35,597 nt of DNA from Clostridia bacterium (GTDB taxonomy: Bacteria > Bacillota > Clostridia > Christensenellales > DTU072). Shown here in pieces: positions 1 to 9,378 of this stretch. A program made the translations under genes and the position numbers. The notes beneath the pieces were generated by a model, which was not told the origin of the DNA, ran no database searches, and worked only from the letters and a program-made list of their open reading frames with translations. The stretch spans positions 1 through 35,597 of the forward strand of contig JAFVAC010000016.1 of assembly GCA_017476265.1 (NCBI GenBank), written 5' to 3'. The stretch's first letter is position 1. Every line of letters begins with the position of its first letter.

Positions 1-838
1 CGGCTCGATGAACGTTCTCTTCGCCGAGAGCGAATCTTGCCTTCCCGTCGTCTTCACTTGCTTGTTTCGGATTGCTGTAAATCAATCTCTGTAGAAAACA
101 AGGAATGGAAATACCGTATACGACGTTGTTATAGGTGAAGTGCGCGAATTCCCAAAGCGACGTTGCGTCCACCTTATCGGAAGAACGATCCGACCGATCC
201 GTACTATATATACTGCGAAATAAATCGTTTCCGCAATAGACCGTCAGCGGGACGGTATTCTCCCCTATGTAAAGTTCAGATTCTGTCTTTGCAGTGGAAG
301 AGAAACCTACAGCCATCAAATGTCTCTCTCCAAGTATGACGTCCGTAGCGTCCTTTTCCGTCGTTACGACCGCCTGCACCCAAATGGTAACGACGTTTCT
401 TAATGACTCTGAATCTAAAAGCTCTGCGTTTGGGTAGACGTCTAAGGGCTTGTACCCGTCAAGATCGGCGGAGATATCTTCCATTACTTTTTGAACGGGC
501 TCGCTGAAGTCACAGAGCTTGGATAAGGAGTATGGGGTGCTGCGATATCCGTCGGCATAGTCGTTTTCGTATAGGTACCACTTGTTCTCTTCACCGTTAT
601 TCCACCTTCGATAAAACTGGACAGGGGAAGAAACCGATAGTGCGCAGTCCTCCATCGGGAACAAAAAGGAATAGTCCGGATTCATCTTCTTCTGTATCTT
701 TTCTTTTGCGAGGGGATAGTTTCTTCTCGGCGGTAATCCGCCGATAGGTTCATTCCCGCACGACTGTAATATCGGCATAACTAACAATGCGACGAGGAGT
801 ATAGATAGGACAGTCCGAACGACTTTTAACGACTTCAT
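1..838 (-). CDS. Lipoprotein of unknown family, C-terminus beyond the window
   Basis: An open minus-strand frame runs from an ATG at 836-838 to the window edge with no stop (about 279 codons seen). The start is preceded by a GGAGG-type ribosome binding site. The N-terminus is a lipoprotein signal: Lys-rich start, hydrophobic run, then a PILQSC lipobox, followed by NEPIGGLPP. This predicts a lipid-anchored protein on the outer face of the membrane. The mature part has no motif I recognise. It is paralogous to the next gene (901-1833): the signal peptides are almost the same and both mature parts begin with an EPIGGLPP stretch, but the bodies have diverged. Function unknown. Confidence 0.8.
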   Translation of the reverse strand, partial: MKSLKVVRTVLSILLVALLVMPILQSCGNEPIGGLPPRRNYPLAKEKIQKKMNPDYSFLFPMEDCALSVSSPVQFYRRWNNGEENKWYLYENDYADGYRSTPYSLSKLCDFSEPVQKVMEDISADLDGYKPLDVYPNAELLDSESLRNVVTIWVQAVVTTEKDATDVILGERHLMAVGFSSTAKTESELYIGENTVPLTVYCGNDLFRSIYSTDRSDRSSDKVDATSLWEFAHFTYNNVVYGISIPCFLQRLIYSNPKQASEDDGKARFALGEENVHRA

Positions 839-846
839 CTTCCCTC

Positions 847-897
847 CTATTTTAACGTCTTGTATCCGCAGACGAAGCATTTTTGTAAATCGGCATA
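847..897 (-). repeat. Duplicated 3' tail of the peptidase gene between the lipoprotein genes
   Basis: Read on the minus strand, this stretch encodes DLQKCFVCGYKTLK and a TAG. That closely matches the end of the 740-residue peptidase (IYKKCTVCGYKTLK, TAG at 1842-1844). It lies in frame just after the TAG stop (901-903) of the lipoprotein gene. The bases from here into the downstream lipoprotein start also match those at 1831-1890. I infer that a block holding the end of the peptidase gene plus the lipoprotein gene was duplicated in tandem and this is the scar. Confidence 0.6.
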
Positions 898-900
898 CCG

Positions 901-1833
901 CTATGCCTCCGCCGCTTCATTCAGAGCCTCGATTTCGGAGGCGAAAAATATATCGAATAACGCCCTCGATACGGCGGGAATATACGGCACCGCTAGACGA
1001 GAATTTTTTACGCCCAATCGACATGCCCCTCCGTGTAACTCCTGCGAGCTCATTTTTTCGGTGTCCAAGGGGTCGCCATAGAAAACTCGCGTGTATATCC
1101 GAGGAAGATATATACAATAAGCGACGTCTTTGTAGACAAATATTGTCTTCAGCCATAACGACGCGGTATACGCCCGAGATGTATGGTCGTCTTTCTGCTT
1201 GTATATCAGTCCCGATTCCGTATCGTATCCCCAAAAGGACTTCAATTCCACACCGTAATCCTCCGAATAATACCCGACGTCGGGCGCGCTCTGGATGTTG
1301 GACAATATAGCGCAATAAGAATATAAGAAACTGGCGGAACTCAGATATTCTATCTCTTCCTCCTCCGAAGTGAGTACGGCTTGCGCCGTAACGCATAAAC
1401 TATATTGGGGATAGGCGTATTCTCCCGCAGGAAAAACCTCCAAAGGGTCGTAGCCGGAGAGCTCCCCATATAAACGGTTCATTGCGTCTCGAAAATGTTC
1501 CTCTTTTTCATACAAAAGATCGTAATCAATCGCCCCCGAAAACATGGAATAATAACCGTCCGGCTCCTTATTACTGTACTGCTTACGCTCTCGCAACATA
1601 TAAAAGAGGTACGACCTATTTTCAAAAGAAAGCTCTTTCGGAAAAAGAAACGTATGATCAGATGACATCCTTTCTTGAATATCCTCACGGGTATGCCCGT
1701 ATCGATAAGGTGAATTATGCCAAGGTGGCAAGCCTCCGATCGGCTCACCCCCACATGACTGTAATATCGGCGTAATGAACAATGCGACGAGGAGTATAGA
1801 TAGAATAGTCCGAACGACTTTCGACGCCTCCAT
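901..1833 (-). CDS. Lipoprotein of unknown family (310 aa)
   Basis: Encodes a signal peptide with lipobox PILQSC near residues 22-27, then EPIGGLPP and a polar, Tyr- and Glu-rich body of about 280 residues with no motif I know. A surface-exposed, membrane-anchored protein is predicted. The ATG at 1831-1833 has a strong GGAGG-type site and sits 8 bases after the stop of the upstream peptidase gene, so the two are probably cotranscribed. It is the tandem paralogue of the gene at 1-838. The two are nearly identical at DNA level over the ribosome binding site and signal peptide, and strongly diverged after it. The family may serve as partner or immunity-like protein of the peptidase, but nothing in the sequence proves this. 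Confidence 0.85.
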   Translation of the reverse strand: MEASKVVRTILSILLVALFITPILQSCGGEPIGGLPPWHNSPYRYGHTREDIQERMSSDHTFLFPKELSFENRSYLFYMLRERKQYSNKEPDGYYSMFSGAIDYDLLYEKEEHFRDAMNRLYGELSGYDPLEVFPAGEYAYPQYSLCVTAQAVLTSEEEEIEYLSSASFLYSYCAILSNIQSAPDVGYYSEDYGVELKSFWGYDTESGLIYKQKDDHTSRAYTASLWLKTIFVYKDVAYCIYLPRIYTRVFYGDPLDTEKMSSQELHGGACRLGVKNSRLAVPYIPAVSRALFDIFFASEIEALNEAAEA

Positions 1834-1841
1834 CTTCCCTC

Positions 1842-4064
1842 CTATTTTAACGTCTTATACCCACAAACGGTGCATTTTTTGTAAATCAGCAAATATGATT
1901 TGAACGAATGGCTCGCATAGACGGCTCCATCTCCGCAATTACATTTCGTGACGTGTTGCGTTGAGCTATATTGCCGAACGGTATACGAATGCGCGGCTGT
2001 ATGCTCTAAATTACAGTATGCGCAACGAAGAGTGTGTGTTCCCCCTTCATTGATCGTATAAGTCTTCGCATGAGCAAAAAGAGCTTCTTTTTTACAATAG
2101 AAACACTTCTGAGTATGATAGTTTAACGATAAAACTCCATTCTCATAATATTGATCGAATTCCCCATAAAAATTGTTTAAGGCGTAGCATGGTTCGCTGA
2201 TTCCGCATAGCAAACTACAATAGTGGGACTTTTTGTCAGAACGTTGTACAAAACTATGCTCAAGCATTGGATAAGATCCATAAGTACACTTTTCACACAT
2301 ATGAATAGAGTGGTTATCAGTATTATACTGATGTGATTGCCCTTCTCCACAATAGCATCGATGTAATAAAGCAGGTGAAGAATCAAAGGCGGGGATGCAA
2401 TACTCTTGTTCTGGCACTTCAAAATACGATTTATCATAGTCGTAGTTAAAAATACCTTTACTTGCTTGAATAATAATCGCCCTCTCCCCACCATATTCTT
2501 CATGCTCATAAGTCGCTCCGCATACGCAAGAGTGCTTGGATACGCCATTCTTAAAAACACATTCGTGCTCTACATTTTGCGCATAACAATTCGGGTTCGC
2601 GCAAGAATGCGTATGGTTGTCGTTTTCGGTCAAGACATGTTTTGTGCTGTTGACGGTCGTGGTCAGATAAAAGTTAGTGGGGGAGGCGCTGTTCAAATAC
2701 GCTTGATTGATGATTACAGAACTATAAAACATATTTGATTCGACATCGCCGATTGAAGTACCCCAACCGAAATGAACGCGTACATAATTCTCCCCGTCTT
2801 CTTCATCTTCGTAATATCCATAAGAAACGACTTTATGATGGTCTTTCCCGGTGGGATCAGACGAAGACGAGCTGTTTTCCGGGGTTTCCCACTTCATGCT
2901 TATCGCAAAAGGATGATCGTTGTTGACGATTGTTTTGACGTCGTTAAAAACTTCCTGCTGAGAAGACCAAAGATAGTAGTGGGTCACGTTCACGGATATA
3001 TTGAGACAGCCAAGTGCGTTGACTTGCTGGACGTACGCTTGTAATGCCGACACGATTTCAGAATCCGCGATTCCACCATTGCCGTGCGAATTATTACGAA
3101 AATCGGTTACCCCTGTTTTTGCTGTAATAAAACGGTGAACGTTCTCATACCTAAGATTATACGTCTTTCCCGCTTCCGGAGTATCCCTGAGGTCATCTAT
3201 AGCAAAAGACGTGTTAATGTCATTCCCGCTAAAGTCTGTCAATCTATAGACTTTGCTATCCGCCGCGTTATGCCAGCTCTGTGGGGCAACCGTTGGAATT
3301 ACACCCGAATACTGAATATCCTCATATCGTAAAAGAATGGTCGCGGCGACCGCTTGACAAGTACCCATGACGTTTAATCCAAACTGTTGAGCAGACGTCC
3401 AACTCGCTATCGCGGCGTCGTGTGTGACGTTAGTGAAATTAGACAAATTCACATCGTCGAACGGAAAACTCTCACTAAAGTCCCACACGGGTGTGGAAGC
3501 GACGGAAGCGGAAGGCGTAATTTTATCGACGGAGACAGCCTTCTCTACTAAAGTCTGCCGCGCATGATCCTGCGTAAATCGGACGGAGCGCACCTCGTCA
3601 TCGGACAGAACGGACTGTTCGTGGAGGTCGAAGAGTCCTTTATCGGTTTTTTCGCAATACAAGGTCGGACCGCCGTAAACGTTATGTCCGTCCGCAGAGA
3701 ACGGAGCGGCACCGAAAGGATTCCTTTCCAATAAGGTCCCCGTCAACCTATTATATATTGAATATCCACCGTCGTGGTGCTCTACCAAAACGTACTCGGG
3801 GTCGTCGTCGACGTTATACAATATCTGATATTCGTCTTTCTCTCCACAAGTGTCGGTCCGCACGTAAGCCCTCTTTTCCTCCTCGGATAGCTCGGAGGGA
3901 ACGGAGGACAGCAATTTTGCGGAGAGTTTTTCCATCGGGCTCAACGTCTCCTGCGGGATGGTAAAGCCGGAGACGAGCATCCAAGAAAAACCGATGGATA
4001 TCAGTAAAAGGGAAACGATAACGATGTGTAATATTTTTGTGTGTGAAAAAGTGTGTTTTAGCAT
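1842..4064 (-). CDS. Membrane-anchored papain-fold (C10/C39-like) cysteine peptidase with Cys-pair modules
   Basis: 740 residues. Residues 11-34 form one hydrophobic N-terminal segment (signal anchor or uncleaved signal), so the rest should lie outside the cell. The middle domain (about 195-480) has the marks of a papain-fold peptidase of the streptopain/C39-like type: WTSAQQ ahead of GTCQAVAATILL (candidate oxyanion Gln226/227, nucleophile Cys236), then KDHHKVVSYGYY (candidate His409/410) and VHFGWG. From about residue 490 to the end there are repeated His/Cys segments of the CxxCG or CxxxxC type (for example CVCGATYEHEEYGG and a final CTVCGYKTLK), possibly small zinc ribbons. The ATG follows AAGGAGAGAGG. 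Substrate is unknown, and peptidase activity is inferred from motifs only. Confidence 0.65.
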   Translation of the reverse strand: MLKHTFSHTKILHIVIVSLLLISIGFSWMLVSGFTIPQETLSPMEKLSAKLLSSVPSELSEEEKRAYVRTDTCGEKDEYQILYNVDDDPEYVLVEHHDGGYSIYNRLTGTLLERNPFGAAPFSADGHNVYGGPTLYCEKTDKGLFDLHEQSVLSDDEVRSVRFTQDHARQTLVEKAVSVDKITPSASVASTPVWDFSESFPFDDVNLSNFTNVTHDAAIASWTSAQQFGLNVMGTCQAVAATILLRYEDIQYSGVIPTVAPQSWHNAADSKVYRLTDFSGNDINTSFAIDDLRDTPEAGKTYNLRYENVHRFITAKTGVTDFRNNSHGNGGIADSEIVSALQAYVQQVNALGCLNISVNVTHYYLWSSQQEVFNDVKTIVNNDHPFAISMKWETPENSSSSSDPTGKDHHKVVSYGYYEDEEDGENYVRVHFGWGTSIGDVESNMFYSSVIINQAYLNSASPTNFYLTTTVNSTKHVLTENDNHTHSCANPNCYAQNVEHECVFKNGVSKHSCVCGATYEHEEYGGERAIIIQASKGIFNYDYDKSYFEVPEQEYCIPAFDSSPALLHRCYCGEGQSHQYNTDNHSIHMCEKCTYGSYPMLEHSFVQRSDKKSHYCSLLCGISEPCYALNNFYGEFDQYYENGVLSLNYHTQKCFYCKKEALFAHAKTYTINEGGTHTLRCAYCNLEHTAAHSYTVRQYSSTQHVTKCNCGDGAVYASHSFKSYLLIYKKCTVCGYKTLK

Positions 4065-4095
4065 AAACCTCTCTCCTTACATCTTCTTGCCCAAT

Positions 4096-4124
4096 AGTGT
4101 AGCAAAGATAGACGTCGCGGTCAA
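4096..4124 (-). promoter_or_regulatory. Promoter of the peptidase-lipoprotein operon
   Basis: On the minus strand: TTGACC (4119-4124), 17-base spacer, TACACT (4096-4101), about 30 bases upstream of the peptidase start. Recognised by sequence only. Confidence 0.6.
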
Positions 4125-4281
4125 GGGGGGATATGGTTTTTTGAGCGGCATCAGGTAAGAAACGGGGGATTTTAGAATACCCCTCTCTCCGCACTCGCAA
4201 CGTTCGTGCGTAGACGATCTTTCCCATGCACGTCGTGACTTCTCCGTCTGACATAATTTTCAAAAAATCGCGGTCAAACGT

Positions 4282-4310
4282 TTGACAACGGGGAGGGATG
4301 TCTATATAAT
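4282..4310 (+). promoter_or_regulatory. Consensus sigma-A-type promoter of the regulator-potABCD operon
   Basis: TTGACA (4282-4287) and TATAAT (4305-4310) are both perfect consensus boxes with a 17-base spacer. A leader of about 90 bases runs to the regulator start. The 343-base gap between the divergent genes (4065-4407) otherwise holds only the opposite promoter and the dyads listed next. Confidence 0.85.
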
Positions 4311-4323
4311 TTTTTTGTTTAGG

Positions 4324-4389
4324 AAAAATAAACTTCGAGTTTAGTGTGTTAAGATTTATCGAACCGAAAGTTTATTTTTACCAAACTCG
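4324..4389 (+). promoter_or_regulatory. Operator-like nested dyads in the leader of the pot operon
   Basis: A perfect 12-base inverted repeat is formed by AAAAATAAACTT (4324-4335) and AAGTTTATTTTT (4368-4379). A second, CGAGTTT/AAACTCG, uses 4336-4342 and 4383-4389. The left half alone reads AAACT-TCG-AGTTT. These lie between the -10 box and the regulator gene, where an autoregulating XRE protein would bind. They could also form an RNA hairpin. Binding is inferred. Confidence 0.5.
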
Positions 4390-4407
4390 GGAAAAGGAGA
4401 GGAAAAA

Positions 4408-4941
4408 ATGGAAATAGGGACGAAATTAAAGGCGTTGCGTTTGAAAAACAATCTCACGCAGGAAGAGCTCGCCGACCGCAGCGAATTGACCAAAGGGTTC
4501 ATCAGCCAACTGGAAAACGACCTCGCCACGCCGTCCATCGACACGCTCAACGACATTCTGGTCGTACTGGGCAGCACGATGGGAGAGTTTTTTCAGAACG
4601 AAGAGAGCGAGCCGCTCGTCTTTCACAAGGAGGACTACTTCTCCAAAGACTACGGCGACAGCGTGACGACCTGGCTGGTCCCGTCGGCGCAGAAGAACGC
4701 GATGGAGCCCATCTTACTCGACCTCAACGAGAAGGGCGCCAAGGAGAGCGATATGCCCCACGAGGGGGAAGAGTTTGGGTACGTCGTAACCGGCACGATC
4801 AAACTGACCGTCGGCAAGAGGTCTTTCACCGTCGAAAAGGGAGAGACCTTCTATTACAAAGCCGATAATAAACACTCTATAGAAAACGTCACGGACAGGA
4901 AGGCGACGGTGCTGTGGATATCCTGTCCGCCAAACTTTTAG
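4408..4941 (+). CDS. XRE-family regulator with C-terminal cupin (PuuR-like)
   Basis: 177 residues. Residues 6-62 are a helix-turn-helix of the XRE/Cro type (LRLKNNLTQEELADRSEL, then KGFISQLENDLATPS). Residues about 105-175 are a small cupin barrel (MPHEGEEFGYVVTGTIKLTV and a later HSIEN). Proteins of this shape beside potABCD usually sense a polyamine or related ligand through the cupin and control the transporter. It is the first gene of the operon, 21 bases before potA, and has an AGGAGAGG site. Autoregulation through the dyads at 4324-4389 is likely but not shown. The ligand cannot be read from sequence. Confidence 0.9.
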   Translation: MEIGTKLKALRLKNNLTQEELADRSELTKGFISQLENDLATPSIDTLNDILVVLGSTMGEFFQNEESEPLVFHKEDYFSKDYGDSVTTWLVPSAQKNAMEPILLDLNEKGAKESDMPHEGEEFGYVVTGTIKLTVGKRSFTVEKGETFYYKADNKHSIENVTDRKATVLWISCPPNF

Positions 4942-4962
4942 AACCGAGGAGGACGCTTTAGC

Positions 4963-6468
4963 ATGAAGCCGTTTTTGAAAAAGAAGACCGACAAGACCCC
5001 GGTCGCTCCGACGCAGACGCCGACAAAGAAAAACGGCGACAATATTATTGAGATCAAAGGCGTGACCAAGGTCTTCGACAACGTGACCGTCCTTGACGAC
5101 CTCAGTTTGGGGATCAAGAGGGGGCAGTTCGTGACGCTGTTGGGACCGTCCGGTTGCGGCAAGACCACTTTGCTCCGTTGTATCGCCGGATTCGAGTCGC
5201 CTACCTCGGGCGAGATCTATATAGAAGGGGTGCCGATGACGAGCATTCCGTCCTACAAGCGCCCGGTCAACACCGTCTTCCAAAAATACGCGCTCTTTCC
5301 GCACCTGAACGTCTTTAAGAACGTGGCGTACGGACTGAAACTGAAAAAACTCCCCGACGCAAGCAAAAAGAGCGGATACAGGAAGTACACCAAGGCGGAG
5401 ATCACCGAAAAGGTCAACCGCGCTCTGAATTTGGTCGGGCTCGCCGACTACGGATACCGGGACGTCAACTCTCTCTCCGGCGGACAGCAGCAGAGAGTGG
5501 CGATCGCCCGCGCCATCGTGTGCGAGCCGAAAGTCCTTCTTTTGGACGAGCCCCTCGGCGCTCTCGATCTTAAGATGCGGAAGGAGATGCAGATCGAACT
5601 GAAGAAGATGCACGAGAACCTCGGCATCACCTTCATCTTCGTCACCCACGACCAGGAAGAGGCTCTTTCGATGTCCGACGTGGTCGTGGTCATGAACGAC
5701 GGCGTCATTCAGCAGATCGCTCAACCGAAAAAGATCTACGACGAACCGTCGAACGCCTTCGTCGCCGACTTCATCGGAGAGTCCAATATCTTCTCCGGCG
5801 TGATGGAAAAGGACTTCTGCGTCAACTTTTTGGGCAAGTCCGTCGAGTGTGTGGACAAAGGATTCGAGAAAAACGAGCGCGTGGACGTCGTAGTCAGACC
5901 CGAGGACATCGTCTTGACTAAAGGGGAGGGGCAGTTTGTCGGAGAGGTGCTCTCCACCGTCTTTAAGGGGACTTATTACGAGATGGAGGTCCTATCCGAC
6001 GGATATGAGTTCACCGTCCAGTCGCAAAATGAGGCGCGTCCCGGGACGACGGTATCCATGCTCATTCGCCCGGACAGCATCCACATCATGAAAAAGATAT
6101 TGACCATCAACAAGTACCTCGGCGAGGTCACCGGTGAAAACGAAGTCACCTTCTGCGAAGGGAGCTTTAAGATCCCGACGGAAGGATTCGAGACCGGAGA
6201 CGAAGTGGTGGTCTACGTCCCCTTTAACGCGATCGAACTGACCGACGACGAAGAGGACGGCGTCATCGGCGCCAACGTCACCCAAAGTCTGTACAAGGGC
6301 ACCTATTATCAGGTGCAAGTCTTCACCGACAGTGACGACGACTTCTATATAGACACCGCAGACGAGTGGGATATGGACGACCGCGTCGGCATCAAGATAG
6401 ACGGAGGCAAGGTCCGTCTGGAAAAGTACGACCCCGAAAAGGAGGAGAAAGATGAAGCGCAAGGCTAA
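4963..6468 (+). CDS. potA: Polyamine ABC transporter ATP-binding subunit, enlarged C-terminus
   Basis: Cytoplasmic ATPase that powers spermidine/putrescine-type import through PotBC. Walker [10 protein letters not shown] is at 61-69, the signature LSGGQQQR at 171-178, Walker B VLLLDEP at 191-197 and the switch His of THD at 229. At 501 residues it is well over the usual 350-380. There is an extra stretch after the Q-loop (about 130-145), and the regulatory C-terminus appears doubled: two regions end in near-identical (V/L)(F/Y)KGTYY motifs followed by a strand, consistent with two TOBE-type modules. The start follows GAGGAGG. The 3' end overlaps potB by 17 bases, implying translational coupling. 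Confidence 0.92.
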   Translation: MKPFLKKKTDKTPVAPTQTPTKKNGDNIIEIKGVTKVFDNVTVLDDLSLGIKRGQFVTLLGPSGCGKTTLLRCIAGFESPTSGEIYIEGVPMTSIPSYKRPVNTVFQKYALFPHLNVFKNVAYGLKLKKLPDASKKSGYRKYTKAEITEKVNRALNLVGLADYGYRDVNSLSGGQQQRVAIARAIVCEPKVLLLDEPLGALDLKMRKEMQIELKKMHENLGITFIFVTHDQEEALSMSDVVVVMNDGVIQQIAQPKKIYDEPSNAFVADFIGESNIFSGVMEKDFCVNFLGKSVECVDKGFEKNERVDVVVRPEDIVLTKGEGQFVGEVLSTVFKGTYYEMEVLSDGYEFTVQSQNEARPGTTVSMLIRPDSIHIMKKILTINKYLGEVTGENEVTFCEGSFKIPTEGFETGDEVVVYVPFNAIELTDDEEDGVIGANVTQSLYKGTYYQVQVFTDSDDDFYIDTADEWDMDDRVGIKIDGGKVRLEKYDPEKEEKDEAQG

Positions 6469-7264
6469 AGTCTTCCGCCCGACGGCGTTCTCCTTTCCGT
6501 ATCTTGCGGTGACGGTGGTCTTTGTTATCGTTCCGTTAATACTGGTATTGGTCTACGCCTTCCGCGGCAGCGACGGGAGCTTCACGTTCGACAACTTCGG
6601 CAAAGTCTTCACCAACAAGGAGACACTTATCCAGTTGGGCAAGACCGTCGGGATAGCCACTCTTTCCACCGCCGTCTGTCTCGCCATCGCCTACCCGGTC
6701 GCCTACATTCTGGCGTCCGCTCCCTTCAATAAGATGGCGATCCTGTCGCTTATGTTCATCATTCCGATGTGGATCAACTTTATGCTCCGCATTTTCGCCT
6801 TGCAGTCGGTACTCTCCGCCATGGGCGTCGGCAACGGGTATTTTGCCGCCGTCGTCGGTATGGTATACGACTTTTTCCCATATATGCTCCTGCCGATCTA
6901 CACGGTACTGCTCAATATGGACAAGAGCTACGTCGAGGCGTCCAAGGACCTCGGCGCCAACGGGGTGACGACCTTTTTCAAAGTGACCCTGCCTTTGAGC
7001 GTCCCCGGCGTCATCAGCGGGGTAAGTATGATGTTTATGCCCATCTTTTCCAGCTACGCCATCACAAAGATGATGGGCGATACTTCGACGACCGTCATCG
7101 GCGCTAAGATCGCCAATCTGTTCGAGTACCAAAGCTACGGCAATTACGGCTACGGGTCCGCTCTTTCGTTCGTGTTGTTGGTGATCGTGTTGTTGGTGAT
7201 GGTCTTAGGTAGGTTTTTGACCAACAGGACGCAGAAGGCGCCCAAAGGAGGGAAGGCGGTATGA
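6452..7264 (+). CDS. potB: Polyamine ABC transporter permease
   Basis: 270 residues with about six hydrophobic segments, beginning [20 protein letters not shown]. The cytoplasmic EAA loop that docks on PotA is visible as [19 protein letters not shown] near residue 165. It forms the membrane channel with PotC. Its start lies inside the end of potA behind GGAGGAG, and its stop overlaps the potC start in an ATGA arrangement, so the three are translated together. Confidence 0.93.
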   Translation: MKRKAKVFRPTAFSFPYLAVTVVFVIVPLILVLVYAFRGSDGSFTFDNFGKVFTNKETLIQLGKTVGIATLSTAVCLAIAYPVAYILASAPFNKMAILSLMFIIPMWINFMLRIFALQSVLSAMGVGNGYFAAVVGMVYDFFPYMLLPIYTVLLNMDKSYVEASKDLGANGVTTFFKVTLPLSVPGVISGVSMMFMPIFSSYAITKMMGDTSTTVIGAKIANLFEYQSYGNYGYGSALSFVLLVIVLLVMVLGRFLTNRTQKAPKGGKAV

Positions 7265-8097
7265 ACGAAAAAGTGAGCAAGAGACTATCCCTCGGCGTCA
7301 AGTGGGCGATCTTGATCGTCGTCCTTGCGGCGACCTATCTGCCCCTTATTATGATCGTGATCTATTCTTTCTCCGGCGCGCAGTCGGTCGGGGAGGAATA
7401 CGGCGAATTTACCTTTGCGCTGTATCAAAAGCTGTTACAGAATCAAAAACTGTTGGACGCCACCAAAAACACCCTTCTGATCGGGCTCATTTCGGCGGCT
7501 CTCGCCACGGTGCTCGGGACCACGGCTGCGGTCGGTATCCACTATATGCGGAAAAAGACGCGCGCCGTCGTGGACGCCGCCTCGCAGATCACCGTCGTCA
7601 ATGCCGAGATCGTCACGGCAATGGGATTTTTCCTTCTGATGATCTTTTTAAGAGACACCGTTCGGATCCCGATCAACTTCGGATTCTGGTGGCTCATCAT
7701 TACGCACACCGTCATCACCACGCCCTACGTCATTTTGACGGTCAGCCCGAGACTGAAGCAACTGAACCCCAACCTTCTGGAAGCGAGTATGGACCTCGGC
7801 GCGGGACCTTTCCGCAGTCTTATTACGGTGATGATCCCCCAACTTGCCGGAGCGATGATATCCGGGTTTGCGCTGGCGTTTACACTGTCTCTTGACGACT
7901 TCGTGGTCACGAACATCAACTCCTTCGGAGCCAACGTGGACACGATCTCCACCTACGTCTATGCCGGCATCCGCAAAAGGGGCATACCGAGCGAGATCCG
8001 CGCGCTGTCCACGATCTTGTTCGTCGTCGTATTGACGGTACTGATCGTCTACAACGTGGTCAAGAATCAAAAACTGAAAAAACAAAAACAAAAATAA
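7261..8097 (+). CDS. potC: Polyamine ABC transporter permease
   Basis: 278 residues, about six membrane segments. The EAA loop reads LLEASMDLGAGPFRSLITV near residue 175, followed by a membrane helix with SLDDFVVT, a hallmark of PotC/PotI proteins. It pairs with PotB to make the import channel. Start overlaps potB by 4 bases; stop is 16 bases before potD. Confidence 0.93.
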   Translation: MNEKVSKRLSLGVKWAILIVVLAATYLPLIMIVIYSFSGAQSVGEEYGEFTFALYQKLLQNQKLLDATKNTLLIGLISAALATVLGTTAAVGIHYMRKKTRAVVDAASQITVVNAEIVTAMGFFLLMIFLRDTVRIPINFGFWWLIITHTVITTPYVILTVSPRLKQLNPNLLEASMDLGAGPFRSLITVMIPQLAGAMISGFALAFTLSLDDFVVTNINSFGANVDTISTYVYAGIRKRGIPSEIRALSTILFVVVLTVLIVYNVVKNQKLKKQKQK

Positions 8098-8113
8098 AAA
8101 TAAGGAGAAAAAA

Positions 8114-9355
8114 ATGAAAAAAATCGTCTGTATTTTGCTCATTGCCGTATTGGTACTCAGCCTGTCGGCGTTCCTGTTCGGGTGTGGGTCCGGTCCCCGC
8201 GACGAGGTCCTCAAGTTGTATATGCCCGGCGAGTACATCGATGAAGAGATCTTCGGTCTGTTCGAGGAGTGGTACGAGCAGGAGACCGGAAAGAAAGTCA
8301 AAGTGACGATAGAGACTTTCGACACCGTGGAGCAGATCCAGCTCGCCGTCGAGGGCAGTCAGTCCGACTACGACCTGCTTTGCCCGTCCGATTATATGGT
8401 GGAGTATTTGGTCAACCACAACTTGGTCCAAAAGGTGGACAAGACCATCTTGGACGTGACGACCGAGGGGCTCTTTTTGGAAGAGTACCTGAATGCGGCG
8501 AGACAGTATGACAAGACCCTGGAGTACTCCGTCCCCTATATGTACGGCACGCTGGGACTCGTCTACGACATCACCAAGACCGGCAAAAAGATCACCAGCT
8601 GGGATTCCTTCTTCGGCGACGAATTCAAGGGACATCGGTCTCTGAAGGACTCGGTGCGCGACGCGTACGCCGCCGCTTGCATCTACAACGCGCGGGAAGA
8701 ACTCATGAAAGTGTCCGGCTCGGTCAAAAAAGCGTTGATCCAGACGATCTTCGAAAAATCCGACGCGAGTACGGTCGAGGCGGCGAAACAGACCCTCTTG
8801 AAGATCAAAGCCAAAGGCGACAAGTGGGACGTGGACGACGTCAAATTCAAAATGGCGGCCAACGCTCAGGACGCCCCCACGATCGCTCTTATGTGGTCCT
8901 GTGACGCCGGCTATGTGATGAACACCTACGAGGATGCCAACGGCGTGGACCGCGACGGCAATCGCAATCTGTGGTACGTCGTACCCGAAGAGGGCGGCAA
9001 CGTGTATATCGACAACTTCGTCATCAATAAGTACGCCGGCAACGTGACCGCCGCCAACTACTTCCTGAAGTTCCTCTGCCGGAAGGACATCGCCCTCAAG
9101 AACTGCGAGTATGCGGGCTGCGTCAGTCCTCTGACCGAAGTCTACAACGAGCTCTACGCTTACTACACCGAAGACGAGGACGGAATGTTCGCCGACAAAC
9201 CCGAAAACTACACCGAGGAGCAATGGGAGGACTGGAAAGCGATGTTTATCGAGACCATGTTCCCGTCCGAAGAGACCCTCAACCGTTGCGGCGTCATGAG
9301 AGACCTGAAAGCGGGCAATACCGCCGTCATCGATATGTACTCGGATATTCAGTAA
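8114..9355 (+). CDS. potD: Polyamine-binding lipoprotein of the ABC transporter
   Basis: 413 residues. Signal peptide with lipobox FLFGC (Cys24), so the binding protein is tethered outside the membrane. The body is a periplasmic-binding-protein type II fold of the spermidine/putrescine family: LKLYMPGEYIDEEIFGLFEE near the start, SDYDLLCPSDYMVEYLV, and the later hinge with NVYIDNFVINKYAGN. It delivers ligand to PotBC. AAGGAG precedes the ATG. Length is about 60 residues over the common PotD. Which polyamine is bound cannot be told from sequence. Confidence 0.92.
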   Translation: MKKIVCILLIAVLVLSLSAFLFGCGSGPRDEVLKLYMPGEYIDEEIFGLFEEWYEQETGKKVKVTIETFDTVEQIQLAVEGSQSDYDLLCPSDYMVEYLVNHNLVQKVDKTILDVTTEGLFLEEYLNAARQYDKTLEYSVPYMYGTLGLVYDITKTGKKITSWDSFFGDEFKGHRSLKDSVRDAYAAACIYNAREELMKVSGSVKKALIQTIFEKSDASTVEAAKQTLLKIKAKGDKWDVDDVKFKMAANAQDAPTIALMWSCDAGYVMNTYEDANGVDRDGNRNLWYVVPEEGGNVYIDNFVINKYAGNVTAANYFLKFLCRKDIALKNCEYAGCVSPLTEVYNELYAYYTEDEDGMFADKPENYTEEQWEDWKAMFIETMFPSEETLNRCGVMRDLKAGNTAVIDMYSDIQ

Positions 9356-9378
9356 AGATTAAAGGACAGAGAAAAGAA

